Positions 17,938 to 26,711 of a stretch of DNA of 64,000 nt are shown in pieces. The notes under the pieces were generated by a model. The model was given only the letters and a program-made list of their open reading frames with translations, was not told where the DNA came from and made no database searches. Every line of letters begins with the position of its first letter. Position 1 is the first letter of the stretch. A program made the position numbers and the translations under genes. The DNA is taken from contig NZ_VSRY01000101.1 of assembly GCF_008271805.1 (NCBI RefSeq), positions 51,107 through 115,106 on the forward strand. The letters run 5' to 3'. Source of the DNA: Streptomyces sp. TRM49041. GTDB taxonomy: Bacteria > Actinomycetota > Actinomycetes > Streptomycetales > Streptomycetaceae.

Positions 17938-18645
17938 ATGATCAGTTCTTTCGGTGAGAGCTTCGTCCGGGCGACGGAGCCGCATGCCGCGTGGGGCGCG
18001 GAACAGCTCGAGGCGTTCAGCGATTTCCTGCCCTCCGGGCCGTGGACGGCGGATCTGGCCGCGTGCGTGTACCGGCAGGGCGGGCTGGACCTGGCGGTCG
18101 GCCTGCTGGGTACGTTCGACGAGTCGGACGGCTCGTGGCTGTGGGCGTGGGCCAACCCGGGCTTCGGGGGTACGCCGGTGGTCGCCCTCGCGGAGCGGCT
18201 GCGCCGGTACGGGGCCGAGCACGGTGTGCCGGAGTTCGCGGAGGAGCTGGTGGAGCTGTCGGGCTTCGCCGATCCGCAGATGGCGGTGGAGCAGCTGGCG
18301 TTCGCCGCTATGGGTGTACTGGGCTCTCCCGGCTACCTCGGCGTGGAGGCGGCGCCCGGCACTCGTGCGTACCTGGTGCCGGACGACCCGCGGGTGCCGC
18401 GCACGGCGCCGGACCCGGTCACGCTGCCGCGGGTGCTGCTGACCGGCATGGGCCTGGTCCCGGGCGCGGACGCCCGCGCCGTGGTGACCGGCTACTTCGC
18501 GCGGCACGGGCTGGCCCGGCACCCGGCCCCGGACGGTATCCGCGCCGTCCTGCCGAACGGCACGCCGGTGGAGGTGACGTTCGACGAGGCCGGGCGCATC
18601 ACGCGGGTGAACGTGGGTCCCCTGGGGCCGGGCACGGCCGGCTGA
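17938..18645 (+). CDS. DUF6882 domain protein
   Basis: A 235-residue soluble protein of unknown function. The N-terminal 130 residues match the DUF6882 pattern (TFDESDGSWLWAWANPGF, EELVELSGFADPQMAVEQLAFAAMG). The C-terminal third has LLTGMGLVPGADARAVVTGYFARHG and a short beta segment. It lies 66 nt after the flavoprotein gene on the same strand. Nothing in it suggests membrane location or catalysis. Confidence 0.75.
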   Translation: MISSFGESFVRATEPHAAWGAEQLEAFSDFLPSGPWTADLAACVYRQGGLDLAVGLLGTFDESDGSWLWAWANPGFGGTPVVALAERLRRYGAEHGVPEFAEELVELSGFADPQMAVEQLAFAAMGVLGSPGYLGVEAAPGTRAYLVPDDPRVPRTAPDPVTLPRVLLTGMGLVPGADARAVVTGYFARHGLARHPAPDGIRAVLPNGTPVEVTFDEAGRITRVNVGPLGPGTAG

Positions 18646-18653
18646 CTTGGCCT

Positions 18654-18678
18654 GCCGCCCGGCCGTCGGCCGGGCGGC
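18654..18678. terminator. Bidirectional hairpin between DUF6882 and hemE
   Basis: A perfect 11-bp stem gccgcccggcc / ggccgggcggc with a 3-nt loop, placed between two convergent genes. Confidence 0.75.
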
Positions 18679-18686
18679 GGGGGGCT

Positions 18687-19751
18687 TCAGCGCGCCGTCT
18701 CCGTGTGGACGTACTCCACGAGCCGCGTCAGCGCGTCCGGGTCCGTCGTGGGCAGCACGCCGTGGCCCAGGTTGAAGATGTGGCCCTCCAGTCCGGACGC
18801 GGCCTCCAGGACCTGGCGGGTCTGGGTCTCGACGGCCTCGCGGGGAGCGAACAGGACGGCCGGGTCGAGGTTGCCCTGGAGCGCCTTGCCGGGGCCCACG
18901 CGGCGGGACGCCTCGTCGAGGGGGACGCGCCAGTCGACGCCCACCACGTCCGCGCCCGCCTCGCCCATGAGGCCGAGCAGCTCGCCCGTACCGACGCCGA
19001 AGTGGATGCGCGGGACGCCGTAGGAGGCGACCGCGTCGAAGACCTTCGCCGACGCGGGCATGACCGCGCGTCGGTAGTCGGCCGGGGCCAGGGCGCCGAC
19101 CCAGGAGTCGAAGAGCTGCACGGCGGACGCGCCGGCCTCGATCTGCACCTTCAGGAAGGCGGCGGTGATGTCGGCGAGCCGGTCCAGCAGGTCGGCCCAG
19201 AGCTCGGGGTCGCCGTACATCAGTGCCTTGGTGTTCTCGTGATTGCGGGACGGGCCGCCCTCGACGAGGTAGCTCGCGAGAGTGAAGGGCGCACCCGCGA
19301 AGCCGATCAGCGGGGTGCCGCCGAGCTCGCCGGTGAGCATGCCGATGGCCTCGGTGACGTACGCGACGTCGTCCGGGGTCAGGTCGCGCAGCCGCTCCAG
19401 GTCCGCACGGCGGCGGATCGGCTCGGCGACGACCGGGCCGACGCCCGGCTTGATGTCGAGGTCGACACCGATGGCCTTGAGGGGCACGACGATGTCGCTG
19501 AAGTAGATCGCCGCGTCGACCCTGTGGCGCCGTACCGGCTGGAGCGTGATCTCCGTGACCAGCTCGGGCCGCATGCAGGACTCCAGCATCGGGATGCCCT
19601 CGCGGACCTTCAGGTACTCGGGGAGCGAGCGCCCCGCCTGACGCATGAACCAGACCGGCGTGTGCGGCACCGGTTCGCGCCTGCACGCCTTGAGGAAGGC
19701 GGAGTCGTACGTCTGCGTCGCGTGGCCCGAGGGGCGGGTGTTGGCACTCAC
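18687..19751 (-). CDS. hemE: Uroporphyrinogen III decarboxylase
   Basis: A 354-residue TIM-barrel enzyme that removes four acetate carboxyls of uroporphyrinogen III to give coproporphyrinogen III. Signature motifs: [20 protein letters not shown] near the N-terminus (substrate Arg residues), [36 protein letters not shown], and INFGVG-type loop [21 protein letters not shown], then [14 protein letters not shown] near the end. The GTG start at 19751 gives the usual length. With hemG and chdC nearby this gives three steps of the coproporphyrin branch in one 7-kb region. It is divergent from the DUF3000 gene. Confidence 0.96.
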   Translation of the reverse strand: MSANTRPSGHATQTYDSAFLKACRREPVPHTPVWFMRQAGRSLPEYLKVREGIPMLESCMRPELVTEITLQPVRRHRVDAAIYFSDIVVPLKAIGVDLDIKPGVGPVVAEPIRRRADLERLRDLTPDDVAYVTEAIGMLTGELGGTPLIGFAGAPFTLASYLVEGGPSRNHENTKALMYGDPELWADLLDRLADITAAFLKVQIEAGASAVQLFDSWVGALAPADYRRAVMPASAKVFDAVASYGVPRIHFGVGTGELLGLMGEAGADVVGVDWRVPLDEASRRVGPGKALQGNLDPAVLFAPREAVETQTRQVLEAASGLEGHIFNLGHGVLPTTDPDALTRLVEYVHTETAR

Positions 19752-19855
19752 GTCCTGAATCTTCGCATGTGCGGGCCCGCGCCCTCGCGGGGCGGCTGAC
19801 GTCGTGCGGGTGTCCCTCCCTGCGCGCGGGCCGTGTTCCGCCTACTCTTCCCCGC

Positions 19856-20536
19856 ATGGCTGCGGCTCAGGAACAGTTTTCCGATCACTCCGACGGTATC
19901 GAGGGCGGGGGCGGCAGGGAGGACGGCCCCGTTCCGCCCCCTTTCCGGCTCGCGGTCGACGAGCTCCGGGCGGCGCGCGTCCGCCCGGAGCTCGAACTGG
20001 ACCCGACGCGGCCGCCGCGGCGGCTCGCCCCGTACGCGTACGCACTGGAGGCGGCGGCCGTCGAGGACGGTGAGGATCTGGCGGACGGGCGGCTGGTGCT
20101 GCTGCACGACCCGGCCGGCCACGAGGCGTGGCAGGGCATCTTCCGGCTGGTGACGCTGGTGCGGGCGGAACTGGAGCCGGAGATGGCGGCGGACCCGCTG
20201 CTGCCGGAGGTGTGCTGGTCGTGGCTGACGGGCGCGCTGGAGGCGCGGGGGCTGTCGTACGGGGAACCGAGCGGGACCGTCACCCGGGCGGGGTCGTACT
20301 ACTTCGGGGGGCTGGCCGAGCGCAAGCCGGCGACGCAGATCGAGATCCGGGCGTCCTGGACACCGGCGGAGGGCCGGGGCGGGGTGCCGGACACGGCGGC
20401 GCATCTGACGGCGTGGGGCGATCTGCTCTGCCAGGTGGCGGGGCTGCCGCCGTCGGGCCCCGGCCCGCTGGACGGGGGCGGCGGGGCGGCGGGGGTCGTT
20501 TCACTGCCGCAGCGCCGCGGCCCGCACCAGCCTTAG
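19856..20536 (+). CDS. DUF3000 domain protein
   Basis: A 226-residue actinobacteria-specific protein. It is recognised by PPFRLAVDELRAARVRPELEL, LHDPAGHEAWQGIFRLVTLVRAELEPEMA, LPEVCWSWLTGALEARG and a conserved ITRTVSYYFGG-type segment here written TVTRAGSYYFGGLAERKP. Function unknown. It always lies between hemE and a response regulator/RNase D pair in Streptomyces, which fits this window. The start is the ATG at 19856. The C-terminus is Gly-rich and ends in a CAGCC-rich region that runs into the tandem repeat. Confidence 0.85.
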   Translation: MAAAQEQFSDHSDGIEGGGGREDGPVPPPFRLAVDELRAARVRPELELDPTRPPRRLAPYAYALEAAAVEDGEDLADGRLVLLHDPAGHEAWQGIFRLVTLVRAELEPEMAADPLLPEVCWSWLTGALEARGLSYGEPSGTVTRAGSYYFGGLAERKPATQIEIRASWTPAEGRGGVPDTAAHLTAWGDLLCQVAGLPPSGPGPLDGGGGAAGVVSLPQRRGPHQP

Positions 20537-20636
20537 GCCACTTCTGCGCGGCGCTGCTGCGGCGGTGCTGCTGCGGCCACTTCTGCGCGGCGCTGCTACG
20601 GCGGTGCTTCTACGGCGGTGCTGCGCGGCGCTGCCG
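20536..20636. repeat. Tandem repeat of a 39-bp unit after DUF3000
   Basis: Two copies, 20536-20569 and 20575-20608, share 33 of 34 bases (unit begins ggccacttctgcgcggcgct), followed by a degenerate third partial copy. The 359-bp gap up to the response regulator otherwise holds GC-rich sequence and then, from about 20740, AT-richer promoter DNA; no gene is seen. Confidence 0.85.
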
Positions 20637-20895
20637 GGTGGGCAGGGGAGCGTCCGGCCGCCCCGGTGGGACCGGGGCGGCGGCCCGGCGCGGTGACCCG
20701 GATGGCGTACGTGAGGCGGCTCGCTCGCAGGTGATCGGTCACGCGTCCGAATTGCCCCAATTGTTACTCACCAAATCGCGATCTTCCTCTAAAGGCGGAC
20801 GGGATTGCTGCCGAAGAGGTCTGTGACCCTTCAAGCACGGTTCGCCCCGGCCACTTCCCCGGGCCGGCAGTGTCCGTACCTTCCCAGGAGGCCTG

Positions 20896-21558
20896 GTGTC
20901 CGTTCTCCTCGAGCAGCCCGCAAGCCTGGTCGCCTACCGCCCGAACAAGCCGACGGCCATGGTCGTCGTGGCCGACCCGCGCGTCCGCTCCACCGTGACC
21001 CGCCACCTGTGGGCCCTCGGAGTACGTGACGTCATCGAGGCGTCGTCCATCGCGGAGGCCCGCCCCCGTATCGGCAACCCGCGCGACATCTGCGTCGCCG
21101 ACGTCCACCTCCCCGACGGCTCCGGTCTCACCCTGCTGTCCGAGACCCGCGCCGCCGGCTGGCCCAACGGCCTGGCCCTCTCCGCCGCCGACGACATCGG
21201 CGCCGTACGCAACGCCCTCGCGGGCGGCGTCAAGGGCTATGTCGTCACCGGCACCCGTACGAACATCGGGCACCCGACCCGGCCGGGTGCCGCACCCATC
21301 GGCTCCGCCGCCGCCCGCCTCCACCGTCGCCCCCCGGGAGCCCCGAGCCACCCGGGTGGCTACCGCGAACTGTCCGGCCGCGAGGTCGAGGTCCTCCGAC
21401 TGGTGGCGGAGGGCCAGTCGAACAAGGCCATCGGCGTCTCCATGGGCCTGTCCGCACTGACCGTGAAGTCCCACCTCGCCCGTATCGCCCGCAAGCTCGG
21501 CACCGGCGACCGGGCGGGCATGGTCGCCGTCGCCCTCCGCACCGGCATCATCCACTGA
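20896..21558 (+). CDS. Orphan LuxR-family response regulator
   Basis: A 220-residue protein with a receiver domain (about 20-135) and a LuxR/NarL helix-turn-helix (about 155-220: LSGREVEVLRLVAEGQSNKAIG...LTVKSHLARIARKLG). In the receiver the phospho-acceptor Asp69 (VADVHLPDGSG), Ser96 and Lys113 are present. The usual acidic pair is reduced to one Asp27 (VVVADPRV), so metal binding and phosphorylation may be altered. No histidine kinase gene is adjacent. The GTG at 20896 has AGGAGG 6 nt upstream. Confidence 0.88.
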   Translation: MSVLLEQPASLVAYRPNKPTAMVVVADPRVRSTVTRHLWALGVRDVIEASSIAEARPRIGNPRDICVADVHLPDGSGLTLLSETRAAGWPNGLALSAADDIGAVRNALAGGVKGYVVTGTRTNIGHPTRPGAAPIGSAAARLHRRPPGAPSHPGGYRELSGREVEVLRLVAEGQSNKAIGVSMGLSALTVKSHLARIARKLGTGDRAGMVAVALRTGIIH

Positions 21559-21576
21559 ACGTAGACAATCCACCCC

Positions 21577-21608
21577 CGCCCGCCGACGGAACGTTCCGTC
21601 GGCGGGCG
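21577..21608. terminator. 32-bp perfect palindrome between the response regulator and rnd
   Basis: cgcccgccgacggaac followed by its exact inverted repeat. It folds into a long stem and lies 19 nt after the regulator stop; the rnd start is only 28 nt further. Confidence 0.75.
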
Positions 21609-21635
21609 CCTTCCGTTCACAGATACTCTTGACAG

Positions 21636-22934
21636 GTGACCGACGCCCAAGACACCGCAGCAGACAGACCACTGCGAACCACCGGGGGCGGCCCTCCGGA
21701 CGACGGCGTCGCAGCCGACGGGGCACCGAGCCCGGAGCCGACCCCCTTGCTGGAGCCCCGCGAGGGCATCCCGCCCGTGGTGGCCGACGCCGATGCCCTG
21801 GCCCGGGTGATCGACGCCTTCGCCGCCGGCACCGGCCCCGTCGCCGTCGACGCCGAACGGGCGTCCGGCTACCGCTACGGCCAGCGCGCCTACCTGGTGC
21901 AGCTGCGCCGCGAGGGAGCGGGCACCGCGCTCGTCGACCCGGTGGGCTGCCCCGACCTGTCCGCCCTCGGCGAGGCCCTCGAAGGCACGGAGTGGATCCT
22001 CCACGCCGCCACGCAGGACCTGCCGTGCCTCCGCGAAATAGGCATGGCGCCCGCCCAGCTGTTCGACACGGAGCTGGCCGGCCGGCTCGCGGGCTTCCCC
22101 CGCGTCGGCCTCGGCGCGATGGTCGAGTCCGTCCTCGGCTACGCCCTGGAGAAGGGGCACTCCGCCGTGGACTGGTCGACCCGCCCGCTGCCCGAGCCCT
22201 GGCTCCGGTACGCCGCGCTGGACGTCGAGCTCCTCGTCGACCTGCGGGACGCACTGGAGAAGGAGCTCGACCGGCAGGGCAAGCTGGAGTGGGCCCATCA
22301 GGAGTTCGACGCCATCGCCTCGGCCCCGCCCCCGCCGCCCCGCAAGGACCCCTGGCGCCGCACCTCCGGGATGCACAAGGTGCGGCGGCGCCGCCAGATG
22401 GCCGTCGTACGGGAGATGTGGACCGCCCGCGACCGGATCGCCCAGCGCCGTGACGTGTCGCCCGGCAAGGTCCTCAGCGACGCCGCGATCGTCGAGGCCG
22501 CGCTCGCGCTGCCTCCCGACGTACAGGCGCTGACCGCGCTGCCCGGGTTCGGCCCGCGCATGGGGCGGCGCCAGCTGGAGCAGTGGCAGGCGGCCGTCGA
22601 CCGGGCCAAGGCGCTGCCCGACGCCCAGCTGCCCCAGCCCGGCCAGCCCCTCGCGGGCCCGCCCCCGCCGCGCGCCTGGGCGGACAAGGACCCGGTCGCC
22701 GCGGCCCGGCTCTCGGCGGCCCGCGCCTCGGTCTCGGCGCTGGCCGAGACCCTGAACCTGCCGCAGGAGAACCTGATCACGCCCGACACGGTCCGCCGGG
22801 TCTGCTGGGAGCCCCCGGACGACCCCACACCGGAGACGGTCGGCGAGGCCCTCGCCGGGCACGGGGCGCGGCCCTGGCAGATCGAGCAGGTCACCCTGGA
22901 CCTGGTGAAGGCGCTGCGCATCACCACGGCCTGA
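21636..22934 (+). CDS. rnd: Ribonuclease D family 3'-5' exonuclease with HRDC domain
   Basis: A 432-residue protein. The N-terminal DEDD exonuclease domain shows PVAVDAERASGYRYGQRAYLVQL (first D-x-E), EWILHAATQDLPCLRE (second Asp) and WLRYAALDVELLVDLRDALE (the Y-x-x-x-D end). A central HRDC helical domain follows (ALPPDVQALTALPGFGPRMGRR). The C-terminal 120 residues resemble the extra helical region of actinobacterial RNase D. It trims the 3' ends of tRNA and other structured RNAs. The GTG at 21636 is preceded by TTGACAG. Confidence 0.93.
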   Translation: MTDAQDTAADRPLRTTGGGPPDDGVAADGAPSPEPTPLLEPREGIPPVVADADALARVIDAFAAGTGPVAVDAERASGYRYGQRAYLVQLRREGAGTALVDPVGCPDLSALGEALEGTEWILHAATQDLPCLREIGMAPAQLFDTELAGRLAGFPRVGLGAMVESVLGYALEKGHSAVDWSTRPLPEPWLRYAALDVELLVDLRDALEKELDRQGKLEWAHQEFDAIASAPPPPPRKDPWRRTSGMHKVRRRRQMAVVREMWTARDRIAQRRDVSPGKVLSDAAIVEAALALPPDVQALTALPGFGPRMGRRQLEQWQAAVDRAKALPDAQLPQPGQPLAGPPPPRAWADKDPVAAARLSAARASVSALAETLNLPQENLITPDTVRRVCWEPPDDPTPETVGEALAGHGARPWQIEQVTLDLVKALRITTA

Positions 22935-22947
22935 TCCACGCGTGTAC

Positions 22948-22991
22948 CTGAGGGGCGCCCCCGTCCGTACGGAGCCGGGGGCGCCCCTCAG
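22948..22991. terminator. Hairpin after rnd
   Basis: A 15-bp perfect stem ctgaggggcgccccc / gggggcgcccctcag with a 14-nt loop, 14 nt after the stop. Confidence 0.8.
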
Positions 22992-23095
22992 CACGTCCTG
23001 CGGGTGGCGTATGCGCCGACCGCGTTCCGGGGTGCCCGGCGCCGGGTACGGAGTGTGACGTTCGACGCTCCGGGTGGGGGGACTGTGCAGGTCGG

Positions 23096-23109
23096 TTACT
23101 CGTAAGTAG
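23096..23109. promoter_or_regulatory. Operator-like palindrome upstream of fadA
   Basis: tactcgtaagta, an inverted repeat TACT-cgta-AGTA, lies about 75 bp upstream of the fadA start. Short palindromes of this kind are used by TetR-family regulators of fatty-acid oxidation, but I cannot assign a regulator. Confidence 0.35.
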
Positions 23110-23181
23110 CATGGGGGGAGCAAGCGCGCGCTTAGCCGCGTGCCGCAGCAGTGCCATCCCGCACCCTGGAGGAGAGCCATC

Positions 23182-24408
23182 GTGCCTCGTACCGTCAGGG
23201 ACGTCGTCTTCGTCGACGGCGTCCGCACCCCGTTCGGCAAGGCGGGCCCGAAGGGCATCTACCACGAGACCCGCGCCGACGATCTCGTCGTGAAGGCCAT
23301 CCGGGAGCTGCTGCGCCGCAACCCCGGCCTCGACCCGAAGAAGATCGACGAGGTCGCCATCGCGGCGACCACGCAGATCGGCGACCAGGGCCTGACCATC
23401 GGCCGTACCGCGGGCATCCTCGCGGGCCTGCCGCAGTCCGTACCCGGCTACTCCATCGACCGGATGTGCGCGGGAGCCCTGACCGCGGTCACCACGACCG
23501 CCGGTTCCATCGCCTTCGGCGCGTACGACGCGGTGATCGCCGGTGGCGTGGAGCACATGGGCCGCCACCCGATGGGTGAGGGCGTCGACCCCAACCCGCG
23601 GTTCGTGTCGGAGAAGCTGGTCGATGAGTCCGCCCTGTTCATGGGCATGACCGCGGAGAACCTGCACGACCGCTACCCGCACATCACCAAGCAGCGCGCC
23701 GACGAGTTCGCCGTGCGCTCCCAGGAGAAGGCCGCCAAGGCGTACGCCAACGGCAAGATCCAGCAGGACCTGGTGCCGGTCTCGGTGCGCCGTACCAGCC
23801 CCGAGGCCGGTGAGACGGGCTGGGGCCTGGTCACCGCCGACGAGCCGATGCGCCCGGGCACCACGCTGGAGAACCTGGCCGGCCTGAAGACGCCGTTCCG
23901 TGTGCACGGCCGCGTCACCGCCGGTAACGCCGCGGGCCTCAACGACGGCGCCACCGCGTCGATCATCGCGTCCGAGGACTTCGCCCGCGAGAACGGCCTC
24001 CCGGTCAAGATGCGCCTCGTGTCGTACGCCTTCGCGGGCGTCGAGCCGGAGGTCATGGGTTACGGCCCGATCCCGGCGACCGAGAAGGCTCTCGCCCAGG
24101 CGGGCCTGACCATCGACGACATCGGCCTGTTCGAGATCAACGAGGCGTTCGCCGTCCAGGTGCTCGCACTCCTGGACCACTACGGCATCGCCGACGACGA
24201 CGCACGCGTCAACCAGTACGGCGGCGCCATCGCCTACGGTCACCCGCTGGCCTCCTCCGGTGTCCGTCTGATGACCCAGCTGGCCCGGCAGTTCGAGGAG
24301 CAGCCGGAGGTCCGTTACGGCCTCACCACCATGTGCGTCGGCTTCGGCATGGGCGCCACGGTCATCTGGGAGAACCCGAACCACAAGGACGCCGGAGGCA
24401 GCAAGTGA
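23182..24408 (+). CDS. fadA: Acetyl-CoA acyltransferase (thiolase), beta-oxidation
   Basis: A 408-residue thiolase that cleaves 3-ketoacyl-CoA with CoA. Catalytic residues: nucleophilic Cys in YSIDRMCAGALTAVTT, the NEAFAVQVLA segment, His in GGAIAYGHPLASSG, and the second Cys in TTMCVGFGMGATV. The GTG at 23182 has GGAGGA 8 nt upstream. It overlaps the next gene by the GTGA start/stop. With fadB it makes the thiolase and multifunctional subunits of a beta-oxidation complex. Confidence 0.95.
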   Translation: MPRTVRDVVFVDGVRTPFGKAGPKGIYHETRADDLVVKAIRELLRRNPGLDPKKIDEVAIAATTQIGDQGLTIGRTAGILAGLPQSVPGYSIDRMCAGALTAVTTTAGSIAFGAYDAVIAGGVEHMGRHPMGEGVDPNPRFVSEKLVDESALFMGMTAENLHDRYPHITKQRADEFAVRSQEKAAKAYANGKIQQDLVPVSVRRTSPEAGETGWGLVTADEPMRPGTTLENLAGLKTPFRVHGRVTAGNAAGLNDGATASIIASEDFARENGLPVKMRLVSYAFAGVEPEVMGYGPIPATEKALAQAGLTIDDIGLFEINEAFAVQVLALLDHYGIADDDARVNQYGGAIAYGHPLASSGVRLMTQLARQFEEQPEVRYGLTTMCVGFGMGATVIWENPNHKDAGGSK

Positions 24409-26534
24409 GCACCACCGCTGAGCTTTTGAAGGGCGCGGCCGAGCTGTTCCCGGACGAGGTCGTGACCCAGGCGCACGTACGCCACTTCGACCTGCCGTTC
24501 GGCGCGGGCAGGTTCGCGCTGATCACCCTGGACAACGGCTTCGACCACACCAAGCCGACCACCTTCGGGCCGCAGTCGCTCGCCAACCTGAACACGGCGA
24601 TCGACCAGGTCGAGAAGGAGGCCGCCGACGGTGACATCGTCGGTGTCGGCCTGACCGGCAAGCCGTTCATCTTCGCCGTCGGCGCCGACCTCAAGGGTGT
24701 CGAGCTGCTGAAGAAGCACGAGGACGCCCTGGCCATCGGCAAGGGCGGCCACGACGTCTTCAAGCGGCTCTCCGCGCTGGCCGTGCCCACGTTCGCGTAC
24801 TACAACGGCGCGGCGATGGGCGGCGGTGTCGAGGCCGGTCTGCACTGCACCTACCGGACCGTGTCGCAGGCCGTGCCGGCCTTCTCGCTGCCCGAGGTGT
24901 TCCTGGGCCTGGTCCCGGGCTGGGGCGGCTGCACCGTCCTGCCGAACCTGATCGGCGCCGACCGCGCGGTCTCGGTGATCATCGAGAATTCGCTCAACCA
25001 GAACAAGCAGCTCAAGGGCGAGCAGGTCTTCGAGCTCGGCATCGCGGACGCGATCTTCGAGGGCGCGGACTTCCTGGAGCAGTCGCTGCTCTGGACGGCG
25101 CAGGTCCTCAAGGGCGACCTCACCGTCGAGCGTCCCGAGGTGGACCGCGGTGAGGCGTGGGACGCCGCCGTGGCCCGCGGCCGGTTCATCGCCGACGGCA
25201 AGGTCCACGGCGCCGCCCCGGCCGCGTACCGGGCCCTCGACATCATCGAGGCGGCCAAGGACGGCGATCTGCAGAAGGGCTTCGACGCCGAGGACAACGC
25301 CCTCGCCGACCTGATCATGGGTGGCGAGCTGCGCTCCGGTATCTATGCCTTCAACCTGGTGCAGAAGCGCGCCAAGCGCCCGGCCGGCGCCCCGGACAAG
25401 AGCCTGGCCCGCCCGGTCACCAAGGTCGGTGTCGTCGGCGCCGGTCTGATGGCCTCGCAGCTGGCGCTGCTGTTCCTGCGCCGCCTGGAGGTCCCGGTCG
25501 TCCTCACGGACATCGACCAGGAGCGCGTCGACAAGGGGGTGGGCTACGTCCACGCCGAGATCGACAAGCTGCTCGGCAAGGGCCGGATCAACCAGGACAA
25601 GGCCAACCGCCTCAAGGCCCTGGTCACCGGTGTCCTCGACAAGGCCGAGGGCTTCGCGGACGCGGACTTCATCATCGAGGCCGTGTTCGAGGAGATGTCG
25701 GTCAAGCAGAAGGTGTTCGCCGAGGTCGAGGCCGTCGCCCCGGCCCACGCGATCCTCGCGACCAACACCTCGTCGCTGTCCGTCTCCGAGATGGCGTCGA
25801 AGCTCCAGCACCCGGAGCGGGTCGTCGGCTTCCACTTCTTCAACCCGGTCGCGATCCTCCCGCTGCTGGAGATCGTCCGCGGTGAGAAGACGGACGACGC
25901 GTCCCTCGCCACGGCCTTCGGTGTCGCGAAGAAGCTGAAGAAGACCGCGGTGCTGGTGAAGGACGCCCCGGCGTTCGTCGTCAACCGCATCCTGACGCGC
26001 TTCATGGGCGAGATCCAGAACGTCATCGACGAGGGCACCCCGGTCGACGTGGCGGAGGAGGCCGTCGAGCCGCTCGGCCTGCCGATGTCGCCGCTGGTGC
26101 TGCTGGAGCTGGTCGGCCCCGCGATCGGTCTGCACGTGTCGGAGACCCTGAACCGGGCCTTCCCGGAGCGCTTCAAGGTGTCCCCGAACCTGAAGGCGGT
26201 CGTGGAGGCGGGCAAGCGCGGCTTCTACGTCTACGACAGCGGCAAGCCGGAGCTGGACCCCGAGGTCGCCGCGCTGCTGAAGCAGGGCGATGCCGTCCTG
26301 ACCGAGGAGCAGGTCCGCGACCGCGTCCTGGACGCGGTCGCGCAGGAGATCGGCCTCATGCTGGACGAGGGCGTCGTCGCCGAGGCGCAGGACATCGACC
26401 TGTGCCTGATCACCGGTGCCGGCTGGCCCTTCCACCTGGGCGGCATCACGCCGTACCTGGACCGTGAGGGCGTCTCGGAGCGCGTGAACGGCAAGCGGTT
26501 CCTGGAGCAGGGTGTGGCGAGCGTCCCGGCGTAA
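24405..26534 (+). CDS. fadB: Multifunctional 3-hydroxyacyl-CoA dehydrogenase / enoyl-CoA hydratase
   Basis: A 709-residue two-part enzyme. Residues 1-300 form a crotonase (enoyl-CoA hydratase) domain: KPFIFAVGADLKGVE (oxyanion region), YYNGAAMGGGVEAGLHCTYR and SLPEVFLGLVPGWGG. Residues 330-700 form the dehydrogenase: VGVVGAGLMASQLALLFLRR (NAD site), ILATNTSSLSVSEMASKLQHPERVVGFHFFNP (catalytic His region) and FVVNRILTRF. It hydrates and then oxidises acyl-CoA intermediates. The start is translationally coupled to fadA. A strong terminator follows. Confidence 0.95.
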   Translation: MSTTAELLKGAAELFPDEVVTQAHVRHFDLPFGAGRFALITLDNGFDHTKPTTFGPQSLANLNTAIDQVEKEAADGDIVGVGLTGKPFIFAVGADLKGVELLKKHEDALAIGKGGHDVFKRLSALAVPTFAYYNGAAMGGGVEAGLHCTYRTVSQAVPAFSLPEVFLGLVPGWGGCTVLPNLIGADRAVSVIIENSLNQNKQLKGEQVFELGIADAIFEGADFLEQSLLWTAQVLKGDLTVERPEVDRGEAWDAAVARGRFIADGKVHGAAPAAYRALDIIEAAKDGDLQKGFDAEDNALADLIMGGELRSGIYAFNLVQKRAKRPAGAPDKSLARPVTKVGVVGAGLMASQLALLFLRRLEVPVVLTDIDQERVDKGVGYVHAEIDKLLGKGRINQDKANRLKALVTGVLDKAEGFADADFIIEAVFEEMSVKQKVFAEVEAVAPAHAILATNTSSLSVSEMASKLQHPERVVGFHFFNPVAILPLLEIVRGEKTDDASLATAFGVAKKLKKTAVLVKDAPAFVVNRILTRFMGEIQNVIDEGTPVDVAEEAVEPLGLPMSPLVLLELVGPAIGLHVSETLNRAFPERFKVSPNLKAVVEAGKRGFYVYDSGKPELDPEVAALLKQGDAVLTEEQVRDRVLDAVAQEIGLMLDEGVVAEAQDIDLCLITGAGWPFHLGGITPYLDREGVSERVNGKRFLEQGVASVPA

Positions 26535-26550
26535 CAGCCGGCCGCCGAAG

Positions 26551-26589
26551 CGACGGGCCGTACGGGATCAGCTCCCGTACGGCCCGTCG
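26551..26589. terminator. Strong hairpin after fadB
   Basis: A perfect 17-bp stem cgacgggccgtacggga / tcccgtacggcccgtcg with a 5-nt loop. Confidence 0.85.
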
Positions 26590-26619
26590 GCTGTTCCCCC
26601 GCCCCGCCCCTTCCCGCGA

Positions 26620-26646
26620 CCAGGGGGCTGAGACTCAGCCCCCTGG
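26620..26646. terminator. Second hairpin, probably for recQ
   Basis: A 10-bp stem ccagggggct / agccccctgg with a 7-nt loop. The flanking text (gagcgggggttcgggggccgagcccc) is a common kind of Streptomyces intergenic sequence. Confidence 0.65.
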
Positions 26647-26711
26647 GGAGAGTCCGAGGAGCGGGGGTTCGGGGGCCGAGCCCCGACTCGGGAGGGGCGA
26701 GGCGGGGAAGG

